Source of the DNA: Leifsonia sp. ALI-44-B
GTDB taxonomy: Bacteria > Actinomycetota > Actinomycetes > Actinomycetales > Microbacteriaceae
DNA: 64,000 nt
Reading direction: 5' to 3'
Assembly: GCF_001984125.1 (NCBI RefSeq)
Contig: NZ_MTQL01000007.1
Location: forward strand, 1,116,001-1,180,000
The notes under the pieces are model-generated. The model searched no databases. It worked only from the letters and a program-made list of their open reading frames with translations, and was not told the origin of the DNA. The translations under genes and the position numbers were made by a program. Positions 9,019-16,783 of the stretch are shown piece by piece (the stretch's first letter is position 1; every line of letters begins with the position of its first letter).

Positions 9019-10071
9019 ATGATCGGCTACTACGTCCACCATCACGGGTCCGGGCACCTGAGCCGCGCCACCGCGCTGGCCCGGGTGCTCGGCGACGAGC
9101 TCACGGGGCTCTCGTCGCTCGCACGACCCGCCGGGTGGACGGGCGACTGGCTGCAGCTGCCCGCCGACACCGGTTCCGACACCGACGAACCCGTCGACCC
9201 GACCGCGCGCGGGGCCCTGCACTGGGTCCCGCGCCGGGCGGCGGGCGTTCGAGCGCGAGCGGCAGCACTGTCCGACTGGTTCGAACGGGCCCGTCCGCGC
9301 GTAATCGTGACCGATGTGTCGGTCGAGGTCGCACTCTTAGCTCGCCTGCACGGCGTCCCCGTCGTCGTCGTAGCCCAGCCCGGGCGGCGGGATGACGAGG
9401 CACACCGTCTGGCTTACCGCATCGCCGATCGTGTCATCGGGTTTTGGCCGGCAGGTTTCGACGTCTTGCAGACGGCCGAGCCGCTGGGGGAGCGCCTCGC
9501 TACCGTCGGTGCGCTCAGCCGGTTCCCCGTCGCCGAGCGAAAGGGTGACTCCGCCACCGACATGGCTCCGCCTCCTGCTCCGGCTCCGGCTCCGGCCCCG
9601 GGAGAGATTCTCGTGTTCTCGGGAACAGGCGGGTCCGGCCCAGGGGCCCTGAATGCCGTCGTGCGGGCGGCACGTGCCGCCCTGCCCGATCGTCACTTCA
9701 CCGAACTCGTGGATGCTTCGGCGGCGCAGGTCGAGACCGCGCTGGCCCGAGCATCCCTCGTCTTCTCGCACTGCGGGCAGAACGCCGTCGCCGAGATCGC
9801 ATCGGCCCGCGTACCGGCGGTCGTGGTGGCCGAGGAGCGGCCGTTCGCCGAGCAGGAAGCCATGGCAGCGGCGCTCGCGGCCTCCGACCTGCCCGTCGAG
9901 GTCATGACTCCCGAGAGTGCCGAGAGCGCCGAGAGCGCCGATTGGACCGCACTCGCTGCACGACTCGATGCGGCCGACGGCGACGGGTGGGCGGCCTGGG
10001 TCGACGGCGCCGCGGCCGAGCGTGCGGCACAGGTCATCCGCGACGTCGCCGAGGATCGCTCACATGACTGA
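9019..10071 (+). CDS. MurG/UGT-like GT-B glycosyltransferase
   Basis: A 350-residue protein with a GT-B layout. The N-terminal half begins IGYYVHHHGSGHLSRATALA, a glycine-rich loop like that of MurG and related enzymes. The C-terminal half carries LVFSGTGGSG and FSHCGQNAVAEIASARVPAVVV (about 248-270), the nucleotide-sugar binding region. A Pro-Ala linker (about 180-192) separates the halves. Donor and acceptor are unknown. The gene overlaps the next glycosyltransferase gene by eight bases, so the two are translationally coupled and probably build the same glycan. A 9-bp repeat encodes ESAESAESAD near the C-terminus. Confidence 0.75.
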   Translation: MIGYYVHHHGSGHLSRATALARVLGDELTGLSSLARPAGWTGDWLQLPADTGSDTDEPVDPTARGALHWVPRRAAGVRARAAALSDWFERARPRVIVTDVSVEVALLARLHGVPVVVVAQPGRRDDEAHRLAYRIADRVIGFWPAGFDVLQTAEPLGERLATVGALSRFPVAERKGDSATDMAPPPAPAPAPAPGEILVFSGTGGSGPGALNAVVRAARAALPDRHFTELVDASAAQVETALARASLVFSHCGQNAVAEIASARVPAVVVAEERPFAEQEAMAAALAASDLPVEVMTPESAESAESADWTALAARLDAADGDGWAAWVDGAAAERAAQVIRDVAEDRSHD

Positions 10072-10969
10072 GCCGAGGGAAGCTGCGCCGCAGCCCCAGC
10101 CCGACTTCCATTCGCAGGGTCAGCCCGCCGGGCAGCTCGCACCGAGCATGATCCCGGGCCTCACCCTGATCACGATCGTGCACGGGCGCGAGCAGCACCT
10201 GGCGCGCCAGCTCGCCGCGATCGACAGCGCTGAGGCTGCACCTGAGCTGCACGTCATCGTCGCCATGGACGACCTTGCCGTCGCTGCGCGTTACGCCGAC
10301 CGTCCGCGCACCCTCGTCGTCGAGTGCCCCTCGACGGGCGCCCACCTGCCCCTGGCCGCAGCCCGCAACACCGGCGCCGCGGCCGCTCGCGAACGCGGAG
10401 CCGAGGTGCTCGTGTTCCTCGACGTGGATTGCCTGCCCGCATCCGGCCTCTTCTCGCGCTACGACGAGGCCGTGCGCGCGCATCCCGACGATCTCGTGTG
10501 CGGCGCCGTCGGTTACCTGCCCAAGGGCACCGACTACGGCCGCCCCGACCTGTTCGCCGATGCGGCCCGTTTTCACGGCTTCCGCCCGCGTTTAGATGCC
10601 GGTGCCACAGCCCCCGGCGACCACCTCGCCTTCTGGTCCCTCTCCTTCGCAACGACGCCCGACACCTGGCAAAGGATCGGCGGATTCTTCGAGGGATACT
10701 CGGGCTACGGCGGCGAGGACACCGATTTCGCCGTGACCGCTCGCGAGGCCGGGGTACCCCTGCGTTGGGTGGGCGGGGCCGAGGCGTTCCACCAATACCA
10801 CTCGACCACCAACCCTCCCGTGCAGCACGTCGACGACATCGTGCGCAACGGCGCGCTCTTCGCCGAACGCTGGGGCTTCTGGCCCATGCGAGGCTGGCTC
10901 GACCAGTTCGTCGAGCGCGGGCTCGTGCGCCGCGACCCAGCTACGGGCGATTACAGCGTCGCGCCCTGA
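10064..10969 (+). CDS. GT2 family glycosyltransferase
   Basis: A 301-residue GT-A glycosyltransferase. After a disordered 30-residue start, the fold begins at LTLITIVHGRE. The metal-binding DXD lies in VLVFLDVDCLP (about 118) and the later acidic motif in GYGGEDTDFAVTAREAG (about 216). This is the arrangement seen in GT2/GT27-like enzymes that transfer sugars from nucleotide donors. It overlaps the previous MurG-like gene by eight bases. The pair suggests synthesis of a short glycan or glycolipid; the product cannot be read from sequence. Confidence 0.85.
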   Translation: MTEPREAAPQPQPDFHSQGQPAGQLAPSMIPGLTLITIVHGREQHLARQLAAIDSAEAAPELHVIVAMDDLAVAARYADRPRTLVVECPSTGAHLPLAAARNTGAAAARERGAEVLVFLDVDCLPASGLFSRYDEAVRAHPDDLVCGAVGYLPKGTDYGRPDLFADAARFHGFRPRLDAGATAPGDHLAFWSLSFATTPDTWQRIGGFFEGYSGYGGEDTDFAVTAREAGVPLRWVGGAEAFHQYHSTTNPPVQHVDDIVRNGALFAERWGFWPMRGWLDQFVERGLVRRDPATGDYSVAP

Positions 10970-10976
10970 TCACAGG

Positions 10977-11037
10977 CACAGCGTAGGCACCGCGGGAAAG
11001 CACAGCGCGGGCACCGCGGGAAAGCACAGCGCGGGCG
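10977..11037. repeat. 24-bp tandem repeat, 2.5 copies
   Basis: Two 24-base units (10977-11000 and 11001-11024, one mismatch) and a 13-base partial third copy. Each unit holds CACAGCG and CACCGCGGGAAAG. The last copy runs into the left arm of the hairpin that follows. Confidence 0.85.
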
Positions 11038-11068
11038 CTGATTAGCCCATCTAATCGAACGCCCGCGC
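11029..11068. terminator. Long hairpin between convergent operons
   Basis: Arms GCGCGGGCG/CGCCCGCGC plus inner arms GATTAG/CTAATC around the loop CCCAT. It lies between the GT2 gene (plus) and the end of the Pst-like operon (minus), so it probably terminates both. Confidence 0.65.
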
Positions 11069-11189
11069 GGCGATGTCGCCGGCGCAGAGCGCCGAGGGAC
11101 ATCACCTGATTTTACCCGGTAAACGGCACATATCCGGGACGTGACGTGACGATCGCGTTACGTCTCATCGAGGTCTGCGTCCGCTCGCG

Positions 11190-11786
11190 CTAGGTCTGTT
11201 CCGTTGTCTGCGTGCGCTCGCGTCGCAGGGTGCGCATCACCTCGTCGGGCTGGGGCCGGTGCACATAGGGTTCGAGGTCGGCGGCCTGCAGCGCGTCGAG
11301 CAGGGAGGGCTCGCCGGGCTCTGAGCGCAGCAGTCGGGCGTTCGGCAGGCTGCGCAGCACCGAGACGTCGTCGAGGGTCGCGAACCAGTCCGTGATCGTC
11401 AGGGTCCCGGCCCCCACGTCGGTGCGCGCGTGCAGCACGAGTTCGCGCGCCGCCGCCTGCACGGCGCGCATGCTGCGTCGGGCCGCCTCGACCGACGCGA
11501 AGTAGTCGGCGCTGATGGCGACGGGCAAGCGGCCGCGCACGAGACGCCAGAACACGAGCGGCGCGCCCTCGGCGGGCGTGTCGATGTGGGCCGGCCGCAC
11601 ATCGTCGGGGATGTTGCGATGCAGCGTCATCCAGGCCGCGGCCGTCTCGGTGCTGGTGGGTCCGGGCAGCTCGGTGAAGTGCACCCGGGTTTGTTGCCGG
11701 CCGCGGCGCAGATCGGGTTGGGCGCCGATCGCCCAGTCCGCGAGGGATGTGCCGGCGCTGCGGTTTCGGCGGGGGCGTGTGCTCAT
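11190..11786 (-). CDS. Hypothetical protein, last gene of the Pst-like operon
   Basis: A 198-residue soluble protein with no family I recognise. It begins with an Arg-rich segment (MSTRPRRNRSAGTSLADWA), then has a mixed alpha/beta body with GAPLVFWRLVRGRLPVAISADYF and TLTITDWFATLDDVSVLRSLPNARLL. No membrane segment or metal motif is visible. Its ATG overlaps the stop of the PASTA pseudokinase by four bases (ATGA), so the two are translated together. It may be a cytoplasmic partner of that protein; this is inference only. Confidence 0.7.
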   Translation of the reverse strand: MSTRPRRNRSAGTSLADWAIGAQPDLRRGRQQTRVHFTELPGPTSTETAAAWMTLHRNIPDDVRPAHIDTPAEGAPLVFWRLVRGRLPVAISADYFASVEAARRSMRAVQAAARELVLHARTDVGAGTLTITDWFATLDDVSVLRSLPNARLLRSEPGEPSLLDALQAADLEPYVHRPQPDEVMRTLRRERTQTTEQT

Positions 11787-13822
11787 TCGGCGACCGGTTT
11801 TCGTTCGGGGGTGGCGGGCCGCGGAGACGCGGGAGCGGGTGGGCGCGCGGGAGTGGGTGCGATCGTCGGTCGAGGGGGCACCGCGGTGGGGCTGGGCGAC
11901 GAGGTGGCGTTGCCGGGGCGGGACGTCGACGGCGGAGCCGCGGGCGGCACGTCGACGGCGACCGCGACGGTCACACTCACCACCGTGCCGTGCGGGGTGC
12001 TGGTCCCGGCGGCCGGGCTGGTGGCCGCGACGGATCCGGGGGGCTGGTCGTCCCGCGGTTCCTGCCGGAAACGCACCGAGAGGCCGAGGGCCTCGAGCCG
12101 GGTGGCCGCATCGTCGGGGGCGAGCCCGGCCAGGTCATCCGGAACCGTGGAACGGCCGCTCGCGACGACGAGGGCGACGGTCGAACCGGCGGGGGCGTCG
12201 GTTCCGGCGACGGGGGTGGTGGCGAGCACGGTGCCCGCGGCATCCACCCCGTCGCGTTTGCGGATCTCGCCGAGCATCAGACCGGATGCCTCGAGCAGGG
12301 CCTCGGCGTCGCTCACTGATCGTCCGGTCAGCGACGGCACCGCGGCGAGGTCGGGCCCCGAGCTGACGATCAGGGTGACGGGCGCATCGACACCGAGGGT
12401 GGTGCCGGCCGCCGGGTCGGTGCCGATGACCTGCCCGTCGGGGGCCGCAGGGTCGGCCTCGCTGCGCTGACCGGCGGGCGAGACGCCGGCGTCGACCAGG
12501 AGGCGGGTTGCCTCGTCGACGCTCTGACCCGCGACGGTCGGAAGAACGACGCCTTCGCGGATGGCCGACGACGCGGTCGGGCCGAACGAGGTGATCGCCG
12601 ACCAGGTCAGCACCGCGATCGTGGCGGCCGAGGCCAGAGCGAGGGCGGTGCCGCGGGTCGCCGCGCGGCGTCGGCGCCGTCGGGGGAGTTCGCGCGTGAG
12701 TTCGTGCTGCAGGGCCGTCGCGGTGGCGATGCGGCGTTCGAGTTTGCCGCGGCGCACGGTGGCGATGGTTTCGGTGGGCGTGCGATCAGCGGCGAGGTAG
12801 TGGGCCGCGCCGGAGTGCGCGACGCCGGAGTGTGCGCTCGCCGCGCTGCCCGCTTCGAAGCCGCCGAGCGAATCGGCTCCGGGGTCACCGAGCAGTTCAC
12901 CGAGATCGGTGGCCTTGATGACGGCTGACTGCAATTCGCCCGCCGATGCGAACCGGTCGGAGGGATCTTCGGCTCGCGCGATGGCAGCGATCCGGCCGAG
13001 ACGCCGCAGCAGCGCGCCCGGCGCAGACGGCTCGGCCGCTTCACCGTCATCGGGCTCCTGGGCGTCGAACGTGTCGTTCCGCCCCGTGCCTCGTTCTCCG
13101 TCGTCGACGACCAGCAGAAGTGTGTCGAGCATGACGCCGAACCCGTAGACGTCGTCGGCCGCCCGCGGGGCCGCGCCGTTCCGCCGCTCGGGCGCCGGAT
13201 ATCGCACCGATTCGCCGAACCGTTCGAGCAGCCGAACCGGCGACACCCCCGCGTCGGCCCGCGCGAGGTCGGAGGCCTGCGGCCCGAACCCGACCACCTT
13301 CACGCGGGTGGCATGCCCCGGAGCGCTCGCGACGACGACGGTCGACGGCCCGAGGTTGCCGTGCGTCATGCCCTGCTCGTGCATCAGCTGCAGAAGCTCG
13401 GCCACGTGGCGGGCGACATCGGCCACGAGCCGGGACCCGTCGGCTGCGGGGAACGCCGCATCACGCGCGAATCCGTCGACGCTCGTGCCTCGCAGGGTCT
13501 CGCGCACCGCCCAGCGCACGGTTCGGCCGCGAAACTCGCCCGTGCCCGCGTCGAAGATGCCCAGGGCGGCGGCATGCGTGAGCCGCGCGGGCGCCGCCAC
13601 CCCGGCCGCGAACAGCGCGGTGGCCACGGGGTCGGCGAGCAGACCGTCGTGCAAGAGCAGCACGTCGACGGGGCGGTCGAGCAGCTCGTCGTGGGCCGCG
13701 AAGCGAGTTGCAAAGAGCTCGTGCGCGGGCGTCTGCGGGTCGCCCAACCGGTAGCGGCCGGCGAGCAGGTCGTTCGCCTCGGCCTGGGCGTCCCCGCCCG
13801 GCGCCGCGCCGCGCCGACTCAT
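11783..13822 (-). CDS. PASTA-domain membrane pseudokinase (PknB-like)
   Basis: A 679-residue protein built like the Ser/Thr kinase PknB: cytoplasmic kinase-like domain (about 20-290), one membrane helix (about 394-416) and three extracellular PASTA domains (about 425-630), then a Pro-rich tail. The catalytic loop, normally HRDLKP, reads HGNLGPSTV (about 152), and the DFG motif reads GFGPQ (about 180). The catalytic Asp and the metal-binding Asp are therefore missing, so it should not phosphorylate. PASTA domains bind peptidoglycan fragments or lipid II, so it is a likely wall sensor or scaffold. Both ends overlap neighbours by ATGA. The Met at 13822 is chosen for that coupling. Confidence 0.8.
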   Translation of the reverse strand: MSRRGAAPGGDAQAEANDLLAGRYRLGDPQTPAHELFATRFAAHDELLDRPVDVLLLHDGLLADPVATALFAAGVAAPARLTHAAALGIFDAGTGEFRGRTVRWAVRETLRGTSVDGFARDAAFPAADGSRLVADVARHVAELLQLMHEQGMTHGNLGPSTVVVASAPGHATRVKVVGFGPQASDLARADAGVSPVRLLERFGESVRYPAPERRNGAAPRAADDVYGFGVMLDTLLLVVDDGERGTGRNDTFDAQEPDDGEAAEPSAPGALLRRLGRIAAIARAEDPSDRFASAGELQSAVIKATDLGELLGDPGADSLGGFEAGSAASAHSGVAHSGAAHYLAADRTPTETIATVRRGKLERRIATATALQHELTRELPRRRRRRAATRGTALALASAATIAVLTWSAITSFGPTASSAIREGVVLPTVAGQSVDEATRLLVDAGVSPAGQRSEADPAAPDGQVIGTDPAAGTTLGVDAPVTLIVSSGPDLAAVPSLTGRSVSDAEALLEASGLMLGEIRKRDGVDAAGTVLATTPVAGTDAPAGSTVALVVASGRSTVPDDLAGLAPDDAATRLEALGLSVRFRQEPRDDQPPGSVAATSPAAGTSTPHGTVVSVTVAVAVDVPPAAPPSTSRPGNATSSPSPTAVPPRPTIAPTPARPPAPASPRPATPERKPVAE

Positions 13823-14619
13823 TGGATCGCCGCCCGGGCCGTCTGCTCGGCATACGCGAGCGCCTGCTGCCGCACGGATTCGACGTAGGCGCCGTCGTGG
13901 TTGTAGGAGCGGACGGCCGCGACCCAGGCGGCGTCGGTGTCGAGAGCACCGCCCGAGGCGCACAGGTAACCGGCCGCGGCGAGGGCTGCGTCGTCGAGGT
14001 CGTTCGGGTCGGCCACGCCGTCGCCGTCGCCGTCGAGCCCGGACACGGCCCACGTCGAGGGGATGAACTGCAGCGGCCCGACCGCGCGATCCCAGCGCAC
14101 GTCGCCGTCGAGTTGCCCCGCATCGGTATCGGGCACCGCGGCGAATCGCTCGCCGTTCAGCTCAGGGCCGATGATCGCGGGCGCGGTCGTGCCGTCGTCC
14201 TGCAGCACGGCGCCGTCATGGCTGCCGTGCTGGGATTCGACCTGGCCGATCGCCGCGAGCGTGTTCCAGCCGAGCGCGCAGCCCGGGTTCGACGAGCCCA
14301 TGAGGTGGGCCGCGGTCGCGTAAGAACGCAGGGCACGCAGGGGGATGCCCGTGGCCACACCGGTGCGCTCCAACCATCCGGGATCGATGGTCACGTTCGA
14401 GGGGGATGCCGCGAGCTGCGCGTCACCCGACCCGCCCGCGTAACCCGGCCCGATGCCCCCGCCGTCGGCCCCGGTCGCCTGCACGCCGATCGCCGCGGCC
14501 GGGGGAGCCTCCGCCACCATGGGGGCGGGTTTCGGCATGCCGAAGACGTAGCCGACCGCGCCGAGCACCAGGAAGGCGCACAGCGCGAGCCCGACGACGA
14601 AGCTGCGGGAGGAGGTCAT
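13819..14619 (-). CDS. Membrane-anchored lytic transglycosylase (SLT domain)
   Basis: A 266-residue protein with an N-terminal membrane anchor (SFVVGLALCAFLVLGAVGYVFG), a linker, and a transglycosylase domain. The catalytic Glu lies in LAAIGQVESQHG (about 127) and the family motif GPLQFIPSTW follows (about 181). Next comes a calcium-loop-like DGDGDGVADPND (about 197-208). Such enzymes cleave the glycan strands of peptidoglycan from outside the membrane. It overlaps pstB and the PASTA pseudokinase by four bases on each side, tying wall cleavage to the transport operon. It may open the wall for assembly of the surface complex (inference). Confidence 0.85.
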   Translation of the reverse strand: MTSSRSFVVGLALCAFLVLGAVGYVFGMPKPAPMVAEAPPAAAIGVQATGADGGGIGPGYAGGSGDAQLAASPSNVTIDPGWLERTGVATGIPLRALRSYATAAHLMGSSNPGCALGWNTLAAIGQVESQHGSHDGAVLQDDGTTAPAIIGPELNGERFAAVPDTDAGQLDGDVRWDRAVGPLQFIPSTWAVSGLDGDGDGVADPNDLDDAALAAAGYLCASGGALDTDAAWVAAVRSYNHDGAYVESVRQQALAYAEQTARAAIQ

Positions 14620-15719
14620 CCGAAGCGCCCGTTCACGTAGTCGCTCGTGCGCTGATCGCGCGGCCGGTCGAACATGGCCTCGGTGGCGCCGTGCTCGACG
14701 ATGACGCCGGGCGTGTTCTGCGCCGCGAGGAAGAACGCGCAGTCGTCCGAGACCCGGCTGGCCTGCTGCATGTTGTGGGTGACGATGACGACCGTGGTGG
14801 ATCCCTTGAGCTGCTCGATGGTCTCTTCGACGCGGCGGGTCGAGGTGGGGTCGAGGGCCGAGCAGGGCTCGTCCATGAGCAGCACGCGGGGTGAGACGGC
14901 CAACGAACGCGCGATGCACAGGCGCTGCTGCTGGCCGCCCGAGAGCCCGCCGCCCGGCTGGTCGAGGCGGTCCTTCACCTCGTCCCACAGGGATGCTTTA
15001 CGCAAAGAGTCCTCGACGAGCACGTCCCTGATTTCGCGCGTCGACGCGATGCCCGAGAGCTTCAGTCCCGACACCACGTTGTCGTAGATCGACATGGCGG
15101 GGAACGGGTTGGGCTTCTGGAAGATCATGCCGATGGAGCGGCGCGCGGCCGTGATGCGCTGGTCGGCCGCGTAGATGTTGCTGCCGTCGAGCCGCACCTC
15201 TCCGGCGAGGGCCGCGCTCGGAACGAGTTCGTGCATGCGGTTGAGGATGCGCAGGAACGTGGACTTGCCGCATCCGGACGGGCCGATGAGCGCCGTCACC
15301 TCGCCCTTCTTCATGGTGAGGGACACGCGGTCGAGCACCTTGCGCGTGCCGAACCAGGCCGTGATGGAGTCGGCCACGATCTCGGCGGGCTCGACGTCGC
15401 CGAAGAGGGCGCGACGCACCTCCTGGCCGCCCACCGTGGTCGGGGCGGGCGGTTGCGAGTGCGCGATGAACTCCTCCGATCCTCCGGTCGTGGGGGTGCC
15501 GGGGCGGGCCGAGCCGACGACGGGCTGCGGCCCGGAGAGGGGGGTGCCCGCCTCGCGCGCCCAGACCGAGAGAACCTCGGTGTCGAGGCGTTCGGCGGGG
15601 GCAGACCCATCCGAAGCGGTCGGGATGGCGGTGGTGACGGTGTTGTCGGCGGTGCTGTCTGCGGCGTTCTCGGTGCGCGTGCGACGCAGGCGCGACTTGG
15701 GGCTGGGTTTAGTGGGCAT
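14616..15719 (-). CDS. pstB: Phosphate ABC transporter ATPase with a long N-terminal extension
   Basis: The ATPase of the phosphate importer. From about residue 105 it is a standard PstB: Walker A GPSGCGKST (about 146), IFQKPNPFPAMSIYDNV, signature LSGGQQQRLCIARSLA (about 258), Walker B LLMDEPCSALDP (about 281) and VIVTHNMQQA. PstB proteins usually have 250-260 residues; this one has 367, with about 100 extra residues at the start that are basic, then Thr/Ala/Pro-rich and probably disordered. No good internal start was found, and a purine-rich ribosome site (AAGAAGACGAG) precedes the ATG at 15719. Its stop overlaps the transglycosylase start. Confidence 0.92.
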   Translation of the reverse strand: MPTKPSPKSRLRRTRTENAADSTADNTVTTAIPTASDGSAPAERLDTEVLSVWAREAGTPLSGPQPVVGSARPGTPTTGGSEEFIAHSQPPAPTTVGGQEVRRALFGDVEPAEIVADSITAWFGTRKVLDRVSLTMKKGEVTALIGPSGCGKSTFLRILNRMHELVPSAALAGEVRLDGSNIYAADQRITAARRSIGMIFQKPNPFPAMSIYDNVVSGLKLSGIASTREIRDVLVEDSLRKASLWDEVKDRLDQPGGGLSGGQQQRLCIARSLAVSPRVLLMDEPCSALDPTSTRRVEETIEQLKGSTTVVIVTHNMQQASRVSDDCAFFLAAQNTPGVIVEHGATEAMFDRPRDQRTSDYVNGRFG

Positions 15720-15745
15720 GAGATCTCGTCTTCTTTCGAACCGGG

Positions 15746-16783
15746 TCAGAGCAGATTGGGGATGAGCCACTGGGTGATGGCGGAGGCGGCGAGCAGGCCG
15801 ACGGCCAGCACGGGCGGGAAGCCGACCAGCCACGTACGGCCGCGGCCCCAGCGGCGCCACAACCAGGCCAGCGCGAAGCCGAGCGCCACGAGCAGTTGCA
15901 CGAGCAGCACCAGGCCGAACAGGTTGCTCGAGTCGGTGCCCATGGCGGCCTCGGCGGGCGGCAGCGCGGCGGTGGGGATGGCGACGGCGGGCCGGTCGAA
16001 GCCGTCGCTCACGAGTCGGGCGTCCACGCGATAGACCTCGGTGGGCATGAACGGGGCACCCGCGGCGGTCGTCAAGGTGAGGCGACCTTCTCGGCCGGTG
16101 ACGGGCGGCGGCGCGACATCCCCGGCCATGCGGATGCCGATGACCTCATAGCTGCACGCCCCCTGCGAGGTCGTCACGCCGAAGCGATCGCCCTGCTTCA
16201 GGGCCTGGAAGCCGGAACCCGCCGCGCCATAGCTGCTCGCGCGGGCCATGAGCACGCTCGTGCCGACCTGACACGGCAGCACGGTGTCGCGGCGATGACC
16301 GATGCCGAGCATGGTCTGCGCCGACGCCGTGCCCTCGACGACGACCTCCTGCGGCAGGCCCACGCTCGGGGCCGCGAACACGGCGAGCGGCGTGCCCGGC
16401 GGGATCAGCTGACCGTTCTCGTCCACAGGCCCCGTCGGCGCCGACCCCTCGGCGAGGCTCAGTCGCAGCTCACTGAACAACGACTTCTGCGAGGCATAGT
16501 TCTGGATCGGCGAGATCAGCACGAGGTTGGCGAGCAGCGCGAGAATCGTCGCCGAGATCATGGTCAGGATCAGGGCGAGCACACGCTGCTGCGCGGGTGC
16601 GTCGACGCGCGGGGTCTTCGTTCGGGGCTGCTTGGAGCCGCGGGGCTTTCTGCGGCCGAAGCCCGTGCGCGCGCCCGGGGCTGCGCCTGAGCCCGGGCCT
16701 GCGCCGGGCGCGATCGCACCCGTGCCGATGAGTGTCGTCGGCACGGAGCCCGGACCGGCCGGGCGCTCGGTCGTGGCGCTCAT
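15746..16783 (-). CDS. Membrane sortase-like protein lacking the expected catalytic residues
   Basis: A 345-residue protein with an N-terminal helix (about 68-92), a sortase-like barrel (about 120-260) and two C-terminal helices. The barrel carries the strand motifs of class E-type sortases, but where those read AGHRTTYG this protein reads MARASSYG (about 181), and where they read TLTTC it reads LTLTTAAG (about 238-245). Both the catalytic His and Cys thus appear replaced. A GHRR at 161 and the Cys in LPCQVG are at other positions. It may be a non-catalytic scaffold or use other residues. It overlaps the preceding binding-protein gene by ATGA. The assignment rests on motif comparison from memory. 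Confidence 0.65.
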   Translation of the reverse strand: MSATTERPAGPGSVPTTLIGTGAIAPGAGPGSGAAPGARTGFGRRKPRGSKQPRTKTPRVDAPAQQRVLALILTMISATILALLANLVLISPIQNYASQKSLFSELRLSLAEGSAPTGPVDENGQLIPPGTPLAVFAAPSVGLPQEVVVEGTASAQTMLGIGHRRDTVLPCQVGTSVLMARASSYGAAGSGFQALKQGDRFGVTTSQGACSYEVIGIRMAGDVAPPPVTGREGRLTLTTAAGAPFMPTEVYRVDARLVSDGFDRPAVAIPTAALPPAEAAMGTDSSNLFGLVLLVQLLVALGFALAWLWRRWGRGRTWLVGFPPVLAVGLLAASAITQWLIPNLL

